A stretch of DNA of 52,598 nucleotides from the NCBI RefSeq assembly GCF_000632715.1, contig NZ_BAWO01000047.1, forward strand, positions 1-52,598, in the 5' to 3' direction. The DNA is from Parageobacillus caldoxylosilyticus NBRC 107762 (GTDB lineage: Bacteria; Bacillota; Bacilli; Bacillales; Anoxybacillaceae). Under the pieces are notes generated by a model. That model was given only the letters and a program-made list of their open reading frames with translations. It was not told the DNA's origin and searched no databases. Below are positions 23,719 to 31,474 of the stretch, in pieces. Position 1 is the first letter of the stretch. Each line of letters begins with the position of its first letter. Made by a program: the position numbers and the translations under genes.

Positions 23719-23916
23719 ATGGAAAAGAACGAACAACTGCAAATTGCGGGAAGACAGTACGAGCCATCCGATGAGGAAGCGTCGTCTTTTTCCGCTTCCG
23801 CGTTGGCACAAACGCATGAGCAGGTAAGCGATGTATATGCGGAAGGGACAGTGGAAGCCGTCATCGATAACGTGGAGGGAAAAGACATCCCTCTTTCCCG
23901 AGAACGAAAACAGTAA
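23719..23916 (+). CDS. YozQ-family (DUF4025) small protein
   Basis: A 65-residue acidic soluble protein. The stretch SFSASALAQTHEQVSDVYAEG followed by IDNVEGKDIPL matches DUF4025 proteins such as YozQ, found in spore-forming Bacillaceae and often expressed during sporulation; the function is unknown. CAAGGAGGAATC precedes the ATG with ideal spacing. A terminator lies 8 bases after its stop, so the gene stands alone. Confidence 0.72.
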   Translation: MEKNEQLQIAGRQYEPSDEEASSFSASALAQTHEQVSDVYAEGTVEAVIDNVEGKDIPLSRERKQ

Positions 23917-23924
23917 CAGCGGAG

Positions 23925-23955
23925 CGTCAAGGCGGGAAAAAGCCTTGACGTTTTT
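23925..23955 (+). terminator. rho-independent terminator
   Basis: CGTCAAGGC and GCCTTGACG form a 9-base perfect stem around GGGAAAAA and are followed by five T residues, ending the YozQ-like gene. Confidence 0.85.
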
Positions 23956-24014
23956 ACGTTTTTTCGATTTATAATAGAGATTGTACAATTTATTCAACAG
24001 GGAGAGGGACAGAC

Positions 24015-24848
24015 GTGTGGTTGGCTGCTGCTGTGATGACCGCGGTTTGTTTCGGCATTAACAATACGCTGTTTAAATGGAGCACGCGCCATTCGATGTC
24101 GAAACAACATATCCAGTTTTATTTTTATATGGTGGCGTTTGGCATTATGGCGCTGTATGGATGGATGACAAAATCGCTCCATCCAAGCGCGACATCGATG
24201 ATGCTCGGAGCGTTGATCGGGATTTGCAATGCGACGGGAAACATGCAAATGTCGGGGGCGTTTGAGAAAGGGCCGGCCAGTTTGACGGCTCCGCTGGTGG
24301 CAGTAAATGCGATTTTTCCGGTGCTGGCAGCGGGGATGATATTTGGCGAACATATTCCGCTTTTACACTGGATCGGCATTTTATGTATGTTATGTTCCGC
24401 TGCGATCATTCAATATACTCCGAAAGTGGAGAAAGGAAATCATGAATACATACCTTGGCTGTTTCATATCGCCATGGCGATCGTTTCGTTTGGAATAGTA
24501 GGAATTTTAATGAAGTGGTGTTCGGTCATCGGCATCGGTTCGCTCGACTTGCTGACGGCGATGTATGGCGGCGGCGGGCTGTATTTATATTGGAGCTGCC
24601 GCAAAACGATTGTCCATAAACGGGAGTTTCGGGTAGGCGCGACGGTGGCTTTTTTCAGCGTCATCGGCTTTAGCTGCTATTTTTATGCGCTTACGACAGG
24701 CGTTGCATCCATCGTTTTTCCTGTTGTCAGCTTAAACTGCCTCATTGTCGTTTTTTTAGGTTGTTACTTATTCAAGGAAAGACTAAAAGCGTACCAGCTT
24801 ATCGGCATTGCGACTGCCTTATGCGGATTAATTTTGACAAAATTGTAG
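24015..24848 (+). CDS. EamA/DMT-family transporter
   Basis: A 277-residue membrane protein with about ten hydrophobic segments in two halves. The opening AAAVMTAVCFGINNTLFKWS and the repeat-2 region MAIVSFGIVGILMKW fit the EamA fold, as does the closing IGIATALCGLILTKL. It is a second, different member of the family of the gene at 21-917. The start is GTG 24015, five or six bases after GGAGAGGGA. The substrate is unknown. It appears monocistronic, with 88 bases to the next gene and no clear terminator. Confidence 0.85.
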   Translation: MWLAAAVMTAVCFGINNTLFKWSTRHSMSKQHIQFYFYMVAFGIMALYGWMTKSLHPSATSMMLGALIGICNATGNMQMSGAFEKGPASLTAPLVAVNAIFPVLAAGMIFGEHIPLLHWIGILCMLCSAAIIQYTPKVEKGNHEYIPWLFHIAMAIVSFGIVGILMKWCSVIGIGSLDLLTAMYGGGGLYLYWSCRKTIVHKREFRVGATVAFFSVIGFSCYFYALTTGVASIVFPVVSLNCLIVVFLGCYLFKERLKAYQLIGIATALCGLILTKL

Positions 24849-24936
24849 GAGAAAGAGGAAAGAAAAACAGTTCGTACTCAGCTTCCTTCCCGTTCATACT
24901 AGTACTGTACATTGCCATACTATATTAGGGGGGCTG

Positions 24937-25350
24937 ATGATTGTGAAATGGCAACGAGCAATTTTGGCATTACTAAAAGAACGAAAAGATCATTCCATTG
25001 CCTTGGCGATTGATACGTCCACCCGCCCATCACGTCCCGTGCTCATTCAAAACATTGTCAAGCTGTTTGAAAAAGTACGGCCGGATACGCTGCTCGTGCA
25101 AGCGGATTTTAAAATTCGCGACGTATCTCCGGTCGGTGTTGCCACCATTAAGTATTTTAAACATGGAAAATCATCGTATACAGAAGTGTTGGAATGGGCA
25201 GCGGAGCAAAAAATCGATACGCTTTTTTACATCACCGATGTCACTGGCTATTTTTATGAAGAATTGCAAGTCGACTATGAAGTATTTTGGCTTGTACCGG
25301 ACGACTATATGCCGCGCGTGCCGTTCGGAAAGCCGATTCGCGTCGCGTAA
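24937..25350 (+). CDS. stand-alone VWA-like domain protein (DUF2201 C-terminal type)
   Basis: A 137-residue protein resembling only the C-terminal VWA-like half of DUF2201 putative metallopeptidases. HSIALAIDTSTRPS stands where those proteins have a DTSGS metal-ion loop; DTLLVQADFKI, GKSSYTEVLEWA and IDTLFYITDVTGYF are the next strands, and VFWLVPDD with VPFGKPI closes the fold. The MIDAS loop is altered (DTSTR), so metal binding is uncertain. The N-terminal DUF2201 part is missing, so it is a reduced or repurposed domain. ATG 24937 is only 3 bases from AGGGGGG; GTG 24943 has the better spacing. A terminator follows. Confidence 0.6.
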   Translation: MIVKWQRAILALLKERKDHSIALAIDTSTRPSRPVLIQNIVKLFEKVRPDTLLVQADFKIRDVSPVGVATIKYFKHGKSSYTEVLEWAAEQKIDTLFYITDVTGYFYEELQVDYEVFWLVPDDYMPRVPFGKPIRVA

Positions 25351-25356
25351 AATGTA

Positions 25357-25384
25357 CGGAATGCCTTAAGGCATTCCGTTTTTT
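25357..25384 (+). terminator. rho-independent terminator
   Basis: CGGAATGCC-TTAA-GGCATTCCG is a perfect hairpin followed by six T residues, ending the VWA-like gene and insulating amtB. Confidence 0.88.
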
Positions 25385-25407
25385 CTTTGCGATTTTGATA
25401 AAATCAA

Positions 25408-25424
25408 TGTTATAAAACATAACA
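25408..25424. promoter_or_regulatory. TnrA/GlnR box, upstream copy
   Basis: TGTTATAAAACATAACA fits the TnrA/GlnR consensus TGTNA-N7-TNACA at every defined base. Its centre lies about 54 bases before the start point expected for a TAATAT -10 at 25458-25463, close to the position from which TnrA activates nrgAB in B. subtilis. Confidence 0.75.
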
Positions 25425-25462
25425 AAATCTATTAAGTAACCGGTTACAAAAAGAAGTTAATA

Positions 25463-25491
25463 TTGAAATTTGGTTTTATTTGTTATATATT
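25463..25491 (+). promoter_or_regulatory. putative sigma-A promoter of amtB
   Basis: TTGAAA at 25463-25468 and TATATT at 25486-25491 are separated by 17 bases. The -10 hexamer lies inside the downstream TnrA/GlnR box, so binding there would block this promoter. An alternative -10 (TAATAT) lies at 25458-25463. Confidence 0.5.
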
Positions 25492-25497
25492 ATTACA
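25481..25497. promoter_or_regulatory. TnrA/GlnR box, downstream copy
   Basis: TGTTATATATTATTACA matches TGTNA-N7-TNACA perfectly. It overlaps the -10 hexamer of the proposed promoter, a position suited to repression by GlnR in nitrogen excess. Confidence 0.7.
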
Positions 25498-25536
25498 TAT
25501 AAAGTTATGAAAAATTACATTAAGGGGGAGAAGTGA

Positions 25537-26838
25537 ATGGATGGCAAAATGCTAGCTGCGGGTCTTGACGCATTATGGGTAATGGTGAGCGCGGTGCTGG
25601 TAATCGGAATGCAGGCTGGGTTCGCGCTTTTAGAAGCGGGGTCGACGAGAATGAAAAATTCGGGTCATGTCGCCGGAAAACAGATTCTCAGCTTTGCGAT
25701 CGCCTCGCTGGCGTTTTGGGCATTTGGCTTCGCGATTGCGTTTGGAGAGGGAAATCGCCTAATGGGAACGGATGGATGGTTTTTAAAAGGGGATGAAAAG
25801 ACGTTTGCTTCGTTGTCATGGGCGAATGTTCCGCTAGCGTTGAAATTTTTGTTTCAGCTCGGTTTTGCCGGGGTGTCGCTCGCGATTGCCTGGGGAGGAT
25901 TTGCCGAGCGCGCCAAGTTATCGGTCTATTTTCTGTTTGGAACGATTTTTACGATCGCCATATATCCGGTCATTGGCCATTGGGTATGGGGCGGCGGATG
26001 GCTTGGCGAAATAGGCATGCAAGATTTTGCCGGCTCTACGGTCGTTCATTTGCAAGGGGCGATCGCCGCGTTGGTCGCGACGGTTTTGCTTGGACCGCGC
26101 ATCGGCAAGTTCAATAAAGATAAAACGCCGAACGTCATTCCGGGACACAACCAAGTGTATACCGTCATCGGCGGATTGATTTTATGGATCGGCTGGTTTG
26201 GGTTTAATGCGGGGAGCACGATGGCGGTAGGCGATGGCTTTTTCGGTTATGTGGCGTTAACGACGAATTTAGCGGCTGCGGCGGGAGCGGTTGCCGCCCT
26301 TGTCACGGCGAAAATCATGGTTGGAAAAGCGGATATTCCAGCGATGGTCAACGGGGTGCTTGCCGCGCTTGTAGCGATTACAGCGGCGTGCGCTTTCGTG
26401 GAGCCATGGGCGGCGGTAGTAATCGGCGCGGCTGCCGGCTCATTGACATTTTGGACGTCGATTTATTTTGAGCGAAAAGGGATCGATGACCCGATTTACG
26501 CGTTTTCCGTGCACGGCATTGCCGGCATCATTGGTACGATTTCGACTGGATTTTTCGCTTCGCCGCGATTAGTCGAAATAACCGGGATCGGCAAAGCGGG
26601 CCTTGTGTATGGCGGCGGATTTCATCAATTGATCGTGCAGACGGCCGGCGTGCTCGGCGCATCGGTTTATGTAGCGATCGTCTCCTTTGTCGTCTTGTTT
26701 GTATTAAAGAAAACGATTGGATTGCGCGTGACGGCAGAACAGGAAATTTCCGGATTGGATATTAGCGAACACGGTTCATACGGTTATCCGGAGCAGTTGG
26801 ATCCTGCCTACCAGCCAAAGCCGATGGTGCAGCAGTAA
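25537..26838 (+). CDS. amtB: ammonium transporter
   Basis: A 433-residue Amt/NrgA channel for ammonium uptake, with 11 membrane segments. Signatures include MQAGFALLEAGSTRMKN near residue 30, the Phe-gate region LKFLFQLGFAGVSLAIAWGG, the DFAGSTVVHLQGAIAA signature with the first pore His, and the second pore His in YAFSVHGIAGIIGT. AAGGGGGAGAAG precedes the ATG. Two nitrogen-control boxes lie upstream. No glnK/nrgB PII gene follows, unlike B. subtilis nrgAB; instead a DUF294 nucleotidyltransferase gene begins 21 bases downstream. Confidence 0.95.
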   Translation: MDGKMLAAGLDALWVMVSAVLVIGMQAGFALLEAGSTRMKNSGHVAGKQILSFAIASLAFWAFGFAIAFGEGNRLMGTDGWFLKGDEKTFASLSWANVPLALKFLFQLGFAGVSLAIAWGGFAERAKLSVYFLFGTIFTIAIYPVIGHWVWGGGWLGEIGMQDFAGSTVVHLQGAIAALVATVLLGPRIGKFNKDKTPNVIPGHNQVYTVIGGLILWIGWFGFNAGSTMAVGDGFFGYVALTTNLAAAAGAVAALVTAKIMVGKADIPAMVNGVLAALVAITAACAFVEPWAAVVIGAAAGSLTFWTSIYFERKGIDDPIYAFSVHGIAGIIGTISTGFFASPRLVEITGIGKAGLVYGGGFHQLIVQTAGVLGASVYVAIVSFVVLFVLKKTIGLRVTAEQEISGLDISEHGSYGYPEQLDPAYQPKPMVQQ

Positions 26839-26859
26839 TCTTGTTTAAGGTGAACGATC

Positions 26860-27906
26860 ATGGAATCGTTATATGAATGGGTGAAGCAATTGGAAGAGGC
26901 GCAAACGATCGGGGAGCTCCGACTGTATCATGATGAGCTCGCCAGACGGTTGCGTTATCAGCTGCGCTGGGAGGAACTTGAGGCGATTTCTGAAATCGTC
27001 GCTGATGCGCATGATGCGATGATGAGGCGGGTATTTTGCTTGGCCGAACAGGAAACATTGCGCGCGATAGCCGGCGTCCGTCCGCGCAGCTGGTGCTGGT
27101 ATGCGATGGGAAGCATCGGGAGGCGGGAGCCGACGGTATGGACGGACCAAGATCATGGTATTTTGTTTGCCTGCGCGGAGCAGGAAGAGCAACAATGTTA
27201 TGAATTCATCCGCCATATGGCCGCTGTAGGAACGAATTATTTGCACGAAATTGGCTACCCGTATTGTTCCGGCTACGTAATGGCGACAAACAAACGGTGG
27301 GGGCAGTCGCTTTGCGATTGGAAGCAACAGATCAAGATGTATATAAGCGGCTGTCTTCCTAATGATATCCGCTTTTTGTTTATCGCCATGGATATGCGGC
27401 CGATTTATGGGGATAGCGAGCTGGTTGCCGACAGCAGGCGGACGCTGTTTCGTTCGACGAACGAGAAGGCGCAGCTATTGCGGCAAATGGGGGAGCATGT
27501 GATGTTTCCTAGCGTCCCTTTAGGCTGGATAGGCAACGTGCAAATGGAACGGTGGGGACCCCACAGTGGAGCGATTCATATGAAACATAGCGGGTATGTG
27601 CAAATCGTCAACGCGCTAAAGTGGCTGGCGTGTGCTGCCAATATTTCCGCGGCGACGACATGGGAACGGTGGCGCGAGATCACAAACAAGAAGCTGCTTC
27701 CGCTGCCGTTGGCGGAGGAAGTGAGGGATGCGCTCTTGACGTATTACTATATTCGGATAAAGTATGCAACGGAAGCGGCAAACGAGCGGGACTATGTATT
27801 ATGGCGCGCACTGGAAACAAACGAACGAACACGGCTGAAAAAAGCGATGAAGACCGCAAAAAAGCTGCAGCGGCTTGTCCTGCGGCGGGCAGGTGGTATT
27901 AGGTGA
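26860..27906 (+). CDS. DUF294 nucleotidyltransferase-like protein
   Basis: A 348-residue soluble protein with a DUF294 putative nucleotidyltransferase domain at about residues 50-190. YAMGSIGRREPTVWTDQDHG is the polymerase-beta-type G-S-x-x-R-x-E...D-x-D motif, as in GlnD. A helical DUF294_C domain follows (SGAIHMKHSGYVQIVNALKW). Proteobacterial relatives add cNMP-binding and CBS domains and usually sit beside a DnaQ-like exonuclease; here those sensor domains are absent but the exonuclease partner is kept. The position after amtB suggests a nitrogen-related signal-transfer role, which is inference. TTAAGGTGAACG precedes the ATG. Confidence 0.8.
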   Translation: MESLYEWVKQLEEAQTIGELRLYHDELARRLRYQLRWEELEAISEIVADAHDAMMRRVFCLAEQETLRAIAGVRPRSWCWYAMGSIGRREPTVWTDQDHGILFACAEQEEQQCYEFIRHMAAVGTNYLHEIGYPYCSGYVMATNKRWGQSLCDWKQQIKMYISGCLPNDIRFLFIAMDMRPIYGDSELVADSRRTLFRSTNEKAQLLRQMGEHVMFPSVPLGWIGNVQMERWGPHSGAIHMKHSGYVQIVNALKWLACAANISAATTWERWREITNKKLLPLPLAEEVRDALLTYYYIRIKYATEAANERDYVLWRALETNERTRLKKAMKTAKKLQRLVLRRAGGIR

Positions 27907-28631
27907 GGGAGCGGCATCGTTTTTGGCAGCGGGCGCTTCGCTTGCTGTCGCTGGAAATACCGCGCGAAGCATTGTCTGCCTTCCTAGACGGGGAGCATTC
28001 GCTGCATCAGGAAATGTGGCTGCGATCGCTGCGGAAAGAAAAGCAGCAAATCGATATAACTATTCCTTTAGCGGAAGTGCCCTTTGTAATTATTGACATG
28101 GAAACGACGGGGTTTTCTCCGCAGCAGGGCGACGAAATTTTGGCGATGGCGGCGGCGAAAACGTTAAACGGAATCGTAAAAGAGAGATATTTTACGCTCG
28201 TTTGTCCGGAAAAAGCGATTCCGCCGCATATTTCCGCATTGACGGGAATTCAGGCGAAAGACGTCCTGCATGCCCCGCGCCTGCGGGAGGCGCTCCGTTC
28301 ATTTTTATCGTTTATTCATGGCGGAGTAATGATCGGCTATCACATTGGCCATGATTTATCGTTTCTCCGCCACTTTCTCTGGAAGTATTATCGGACCAAA
28401 TGGGCCGCGCACTTTTTCGATATGCAGCCGATGGTGGAAATGATTTTGCGCTGTTCGTGCCCTACGTTCGATGAAGCGCTGCAATATTACGAAATTTTAT
28501 GCCAAAAGCGGCATACGGCTGACGGCGATGTTGAGGCGATGGCAAAGCTATGGAAGGTGTTATTGGAGGAATTAAAGCAACGCAACATTGAAACGTTGCG
28601 TGATTTGTATGCGGCGTTAAGTATGCGGTAA
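27903..28631 (+). CDS. DEDDh 3'-5' exonuclease (DnaQ/PolC-epsilon-like)
   Basis: A 242-residue protein with a complete DEDDh exonuclease domain at about residues 58-225. Exo I is FVIIDMETTGFSP, Exo II GYHIGHDLSFL and Exo III RHTADGDVEAM with His and Asp. The first 55 residues form a basic extension. It would hydrolyse DNA or RNA 3' ends, but the real substrate is unknown. The GTG start overlaps the DUF294 stop (GTGA), so the two proteins are translationally coupled and probably act together. A strong terminator ends the amtB-DUF294-exonuclease unit. Confidence 0.88.
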   Translation: MRERHRFWQRALRLLSLEIPREALSAFLDGEHSLHQEMWLRSLRKEKQQIDITIPLAEVPFVIIDMETTGFSPQQGDEILAMAAAKTLNGIVKERYFTLVCPEKAIPPHISALTGIQAKDVLHAPRLREALRSFLSFIHGGVMIGYHIGHDLSFLRHFLWKYYRTKWAAHFFDMQPMVEMILRCSCPTFDEALQYYEILCQKRHTADGDVEAMAKLWKVLLEELKQRNIETLRDLYAALSMR

Positions 28632-28665
28632 AAAGGCTATCTCCGGCAAGAGGGAGATAGCCTTT
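28632..28665. terminator. bidirectional terminator
   Basis: AAAGGCTATCTCC and GGAGATAGCCTTT form a 13-base perfect stem with an 8-base loop between convergent genes (exonuclease and PCYCGC lipoprotein). Confidence 0.88.
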
Positions 28666-28668
28666 CCA

Positions 28669-29163
28669 TTATAATGATTTCGTTGGTGTCGGTTCCGCGT
28701 AGCCTTCTTTATATTTTTCATCAATCATTTGGCGAATTTCCTTGATGGATTTTCCATGTTCATAGGCGGCGATGGATTCAGCGGCAATATCGAGGCAGAC
28801 GCCGCATTTGGTCGCATGGTCATCCCAAACAACGGAGCCGTTTTTTCGCGTCTCATAAACGAAACAATCGTAGTTATTTTTATGTCCGGCCGCTTCACCG
28901 CAGCCGCAGTAGCAAGGAATATGTTCGAGCAAGTCTTTATGCTTGGCGGCTTGCTGATACAGGACGGCCATATCTTCTTCAAAATTGCTTAGAAAGGTTG
29001 GAAGATGGTCGATCGATTTCGTCGTTTCGCGGATATCGCCGGAATTGGTTGTATATGTCATGGAATGGTCATGCTTCGCTTCGCTTGTTTTGTCATCGGA
29101 ACAAGCGCCCATGATGATGCCAAATGAAAGCAGACATGCTGCCATGATGGCGGTTCGCTTCAT
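28669..29163 (-). CDS. PCYCGC-motif lipoprotein
   Basis: A 164-residue lipoprotein. The signal peptide ends in the lipobox IIMGAC (Cys20 or 21), followed by a polar linker. The mature part carries IPCYCGCGEAAGH, the motif that names the family, plus NYDCF and KCGVCLDIA, six or more cysteines in all that could bind metal or form disulfides. The family is widespread in Bacillaceae and its biochemical role is unsettled. The gene stands alone, convergent with the exonuclease gene, and ends at the shared terminator. Confidence 0.88.
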   Translation of the reverse strand: MKRTAIMAACLLSFGIIMGACSDDKTSEAKHDHSMTYTTNSGDIRETTKSIDHLPTFLSNFEEDMAVLYQQAAKHKDLLEHIPCYCGCGEAAGHKNNYDCFVYETRKNGSVVWDDHATKCGVCLDIAAESIAAYEHGKSIKEIRQMIDEKYKEGYAEPTPTKSL

Positions 29164-29270
29164 GCCATCGTCATCCTTTCCATATAGGTTTGTACTTTGA
29201 ATTTAACATAGTATCGTAGAAGCGACAACTTTTTTCCATCGACAGCGCTATCGATTGCAGGTGCCTGCAT

Positions 29271-29305
29271 AAAAAAGCTGCCCTGCAGAAGAGGGCAGCT
29301 TTTTT
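29271..29305. terminator. bidirectional-looking terminator
   Basis: AAAAAGCTGCCCT and AGGGCAGCTTTTT form a 13-base stem with a 7-base loop. It lies 5 bases past the stop of the leftward siderophore-binding gene. Confidence 0.88.
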
Positions 29306-29309
29306 CCGT

Positions 29310-30281
29310 TTATGGTTGTTGCACGAAATATTTTTCGATGTCATCAAGCATTAAATGGGCAGCGAGCACACCGCCTGCCGTGTTCCAAATCGTGTCGCTT
29401 ACTTTGTATACTTTTCCTTGTTTTGCAACGTTTAAGCTTTTAAAGAGCGGGTCGTTAATCCATTCTTTTTCTAGTTTGTTTGCTTCTCCGTCTCCTGTTT
29501 CATAGGTGAAGTAGAAGAGGATATCGCCGTCCATCGCTGGGATGCGTTCTTTCGTTACACCCGTTTCCGCAAAGTCATTGACATTTTGCGATTCCGGACG
29601 GGCAAATCCTAGCTGGTCTAAAATGACGCCGGAGAACGAGTCTTTATGATAAATGCGGACATCTCCTGGCATAAAGCGAACGATGGATACTTTCATCTTC
29701 AATTTGTCGCCTAATTTTGCTTTTAATTCTTCAATACGCTTGTCATATTCGGCGATGACTTCTTTTCCTTTTTCTTCTTTATTTACTGCTTTGGCATAGA
29801 GCATAAAATTGTCTTTCCAGTTGCCACGGAGCGTTTCCGAAAAAACAGTAGGAGCGATTTTGGATAGCTGCTCGTAAATTTTTTCATGGCGCAGTTTATT
29901 GCCGATAATTAGATCCGGTTTTAATGCGGCGATCGCTTCTAGGCTTGGTTCTGCTTCCGTTCCCAGCTCCTTGACGCCCTTCATTTTATCTTTAATGTGA
30001 TCGTACCAAGGGTCACCCGTCCATGATTTGACGGCGCCGACCGGTTTAACACCTAACGCTAATAGCGCTTCCGTTCCTTCATTCGTTAAAATGACGACGC
30101 GTTTTGGAGTTCCTTTTATTTCTGTGGTGTCCATGGCGTGTTCAACGGTATAGCTTATTTCTTTTTGTTTTTCATTTCCATTGTTTTTTGGCTCTGCCTC
30201 CTCGTTTTTACTGCAGCCAGCGAGAATGACAAGAAGAGAGAGAGCAGCGGCGAGGAGAAAAGAGAATTTAGATTTGAACAT
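29310..30281 (-). CDS. yfiY: siderophore ABC transporter substrate-binding lipoprotein
   Basis: A 323-residue class III (FecB/PeripBP_2) binding protein. The lipobox VILAGC places the lipid-modified Cys near residue 23. Iron-siderophore recognition elements follow: PKRVVILTNEGTEALLALGVKPVG, LEAIAALKPDLIIGN and the long linking helix. It resembles B. subtilis YfiY (schizokinen/arthrobactin uptake), and the divergent permease pair supports that name, though the ligand is inferred. AAGGGGG precedes the ATG. A one-mismatch Fur box lies 20 bases upstream, so it should be induced when iron is scarce. Confidence 0.82.
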   Translation of the reverse strand: MFKSKFSFLLAAALSLLVILAGCSKNEEAEPKNNGNEKQKEISYTVEHAMDTTEIKGTPKRVVILTNEGTEALLALGVKPVGAVKSWTGDPWYDHIKDKMKGVKELGTEAEPSLEAIAALKPDLIIGNKLRHEKIYEQLSKIAPTVFSETLRGNWKDNFMLYAKAVNKEEKGKEVIAEYDKRIEELKAKLGDKLKMKVSIVRFMPGDVRIYHKDSFSGVILDQLGFARPESQNVNDFAETGVTKERIPAMDGDILFYFTYETGDGEANKLEKEWINDPLFKSLNVAKQGKVYKVSDTIWNTAGGVLAAHLMLDDIEKYFVQQP

Positions 30282-30300
30282 TATGTATCCCCCTTAATTT

Positions 30301-30315
30301 TGATAATGATTTTCA
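30301..30315. promoter_or_regulatory. Fur box (yfiY side)
   Basis: TGATAATGATTTTCA matches the 7-1-7 Fur consensus TGATAATNATTATCA with one mismatch, 20 bases before the yfiY start. A weaker two-mismatch copy lies at 30342-30356. Confidence 0.75.
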
Positions 30316-30407
30316 TTTACAAGAGAAATGATAAATGAAGACGATAATCATTGTCAATAGAAAATGAAAAAATGATGAGAAATGGTTGAAAATAAAATAA
30401 AAAACCA

Positions 30408-30429
30408 TTGACATTGAGAGTCATTATCA
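30408..30429 (+). promoter_or_regulatory. promoter -35 with Fur box (permease side)
   Basis: TTGACA at 30408-30413 is a good -35 hexamer. TGAGAGTCATTATCA at 30415-30429 matches the Fur consensus with two mismatches and fills the spacer. A weak -10 (TAGACT) lies at 30432-30437. The arrangement suits iron repression of the permease operon. Confidence 0.6.
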
Positions 30430-30472
30430 AATAGACTTATCGATAGAGATAGATATATAAGGGAGATTTACG

Positions 30473-31474
30473 ATGTTAGCTACAAACCGGAAGAGATCGA
30501 TTGGTTTGTTTATCCTATGCTTGTTGTTCATGACAACCATTTGGATGAGCATCATTTACGGCTATACCGATACAAATTGGAAAAATGCGATAGAGGCGTT
30601 CACGAACAATAACGGTTCGAATGCCCATATCATTATTGAAACGGTCCGCCTGCCGCGGGCGTTGATTGCCGCAGCGGTGGGGGCAAGTTTAGCGATGGCG
30701 GGGGCGCTCATGCAGGCGTTGACGAAAAACCCGCTTGCTTCTCCGGGGATTTTTGGCATTAATGCGGGGGCTGGCTTTTTTATTGTTCTATTTGTGACCT
30801 TTTTCCAAGTACATTCGCTGCAAATATTTACATGGCTAGCTTTTAGCGGTGCTGCGCTGGCAGCGGCAATCGTGTTTATCATTAGCGCAGTCGGAAAAGA
30901 CGGAGCAACCCCCTTGAAATTAACGCTTGCCGGCACGGCGGTCGCCGCCTTGTTTGCTTCGTTAACACAAGGAATGTTAGCCGCAAATGAAAAGGCGCTG
31001 GAAGAAGTGTTATTTTGGCTAGCCGGTTCGATAGCCGGACGGAAGCTGGAAATGTTAATAGCCGTTCTTCCATACTTTATCGTTGGCTGGATTGGATCAC
31101 TGCTGCTCGCGCAAAAAGTGAACATTTTAATGATGGGTGATGATGTGGCGAAAGGTTTAGGGCAGCGCACGAATGCGGTGAAAGTAGGAGTAGCGCTTCT
31201 TGTCGTATTACTTGCCGGCAGTTCGGTCGCCGTTGCCGGACCGATTGGATTTATCGGCATCATCGTTCCACATATTGCGCGTGCGCTAGTTGGCGTGGAC
31301 CATCGCTGGGTCTTGCCGTATTGTGCCTTGATCGGAGCGATTTTATTGATTGCGGCTGATATTGGGGCGCGCTATATTTTAATGCCGCGCGAAGTTCCGG
31401 TCGGAATTGTGACAGCGTTTCTTGGTGTTCCGTTTTTTATTTATATTGCCCGTAGGGGGATTTTAGCAAAATGA
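30473..31474 (+). CDS. yfiZ: FecCD-family siderophore permease
   Basis: A 333-residue inner-membrane permease of the FecCD/BtuC family, with nine or ten segments. Typical motifs are VRLPRALIAAAVGASLAMAG, ALMQALTKNPLASPGIFGINAG and the coupling region VAGPIGFIGIIVPHIARALVG, with the end GVPFFIYIARRG. It pairs with the next permease to form the channel for the siderophore delivered by the divergently encoded binding protein. Order and orientation match B. subtilis yfiY/yfiZ/yfhA. A GGGAG site precedes the ATG, and its stop overlaps the next ATG (ATGA). Confidence 0.87.
   Translation: MLATNRKRSIGLFILCLLFMTTIWMSIIYGYTDTNWKNAIEAFTNNNGSNAHIIIETVRLPRALIAAAVGASLAMAGALMQALTKNPLASPGIFGINAGAGFFIVLFVTFFQVHSLQIFTWLAFSGAALAAAIVFIISAVGKDGATPLKLTLAGTAVAALFASLTQGMLAANEKALEEVLFWLAGSIAGRKLEMLIAVLPYFIVGWIGSLLLAQKVNILMMGDDVAKGLGQRTNAVKVGVALLVVLLAGSSVAVAGPIGFIGIIVPHIARALVGVDHRWVLPYCALIGAILLIAADIGARYILMPREVPVGIVTAFLGVPFFIYIARRGILAK

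Noticed and set aside
30562-31263. 233-residue minus-strand frame opposite the yfiZ-like permease
   Set aside because: It is the antisense shadow of a membrane-protein gene with low-complexity Ala/Asn/Thr content and no ribosome binding site.
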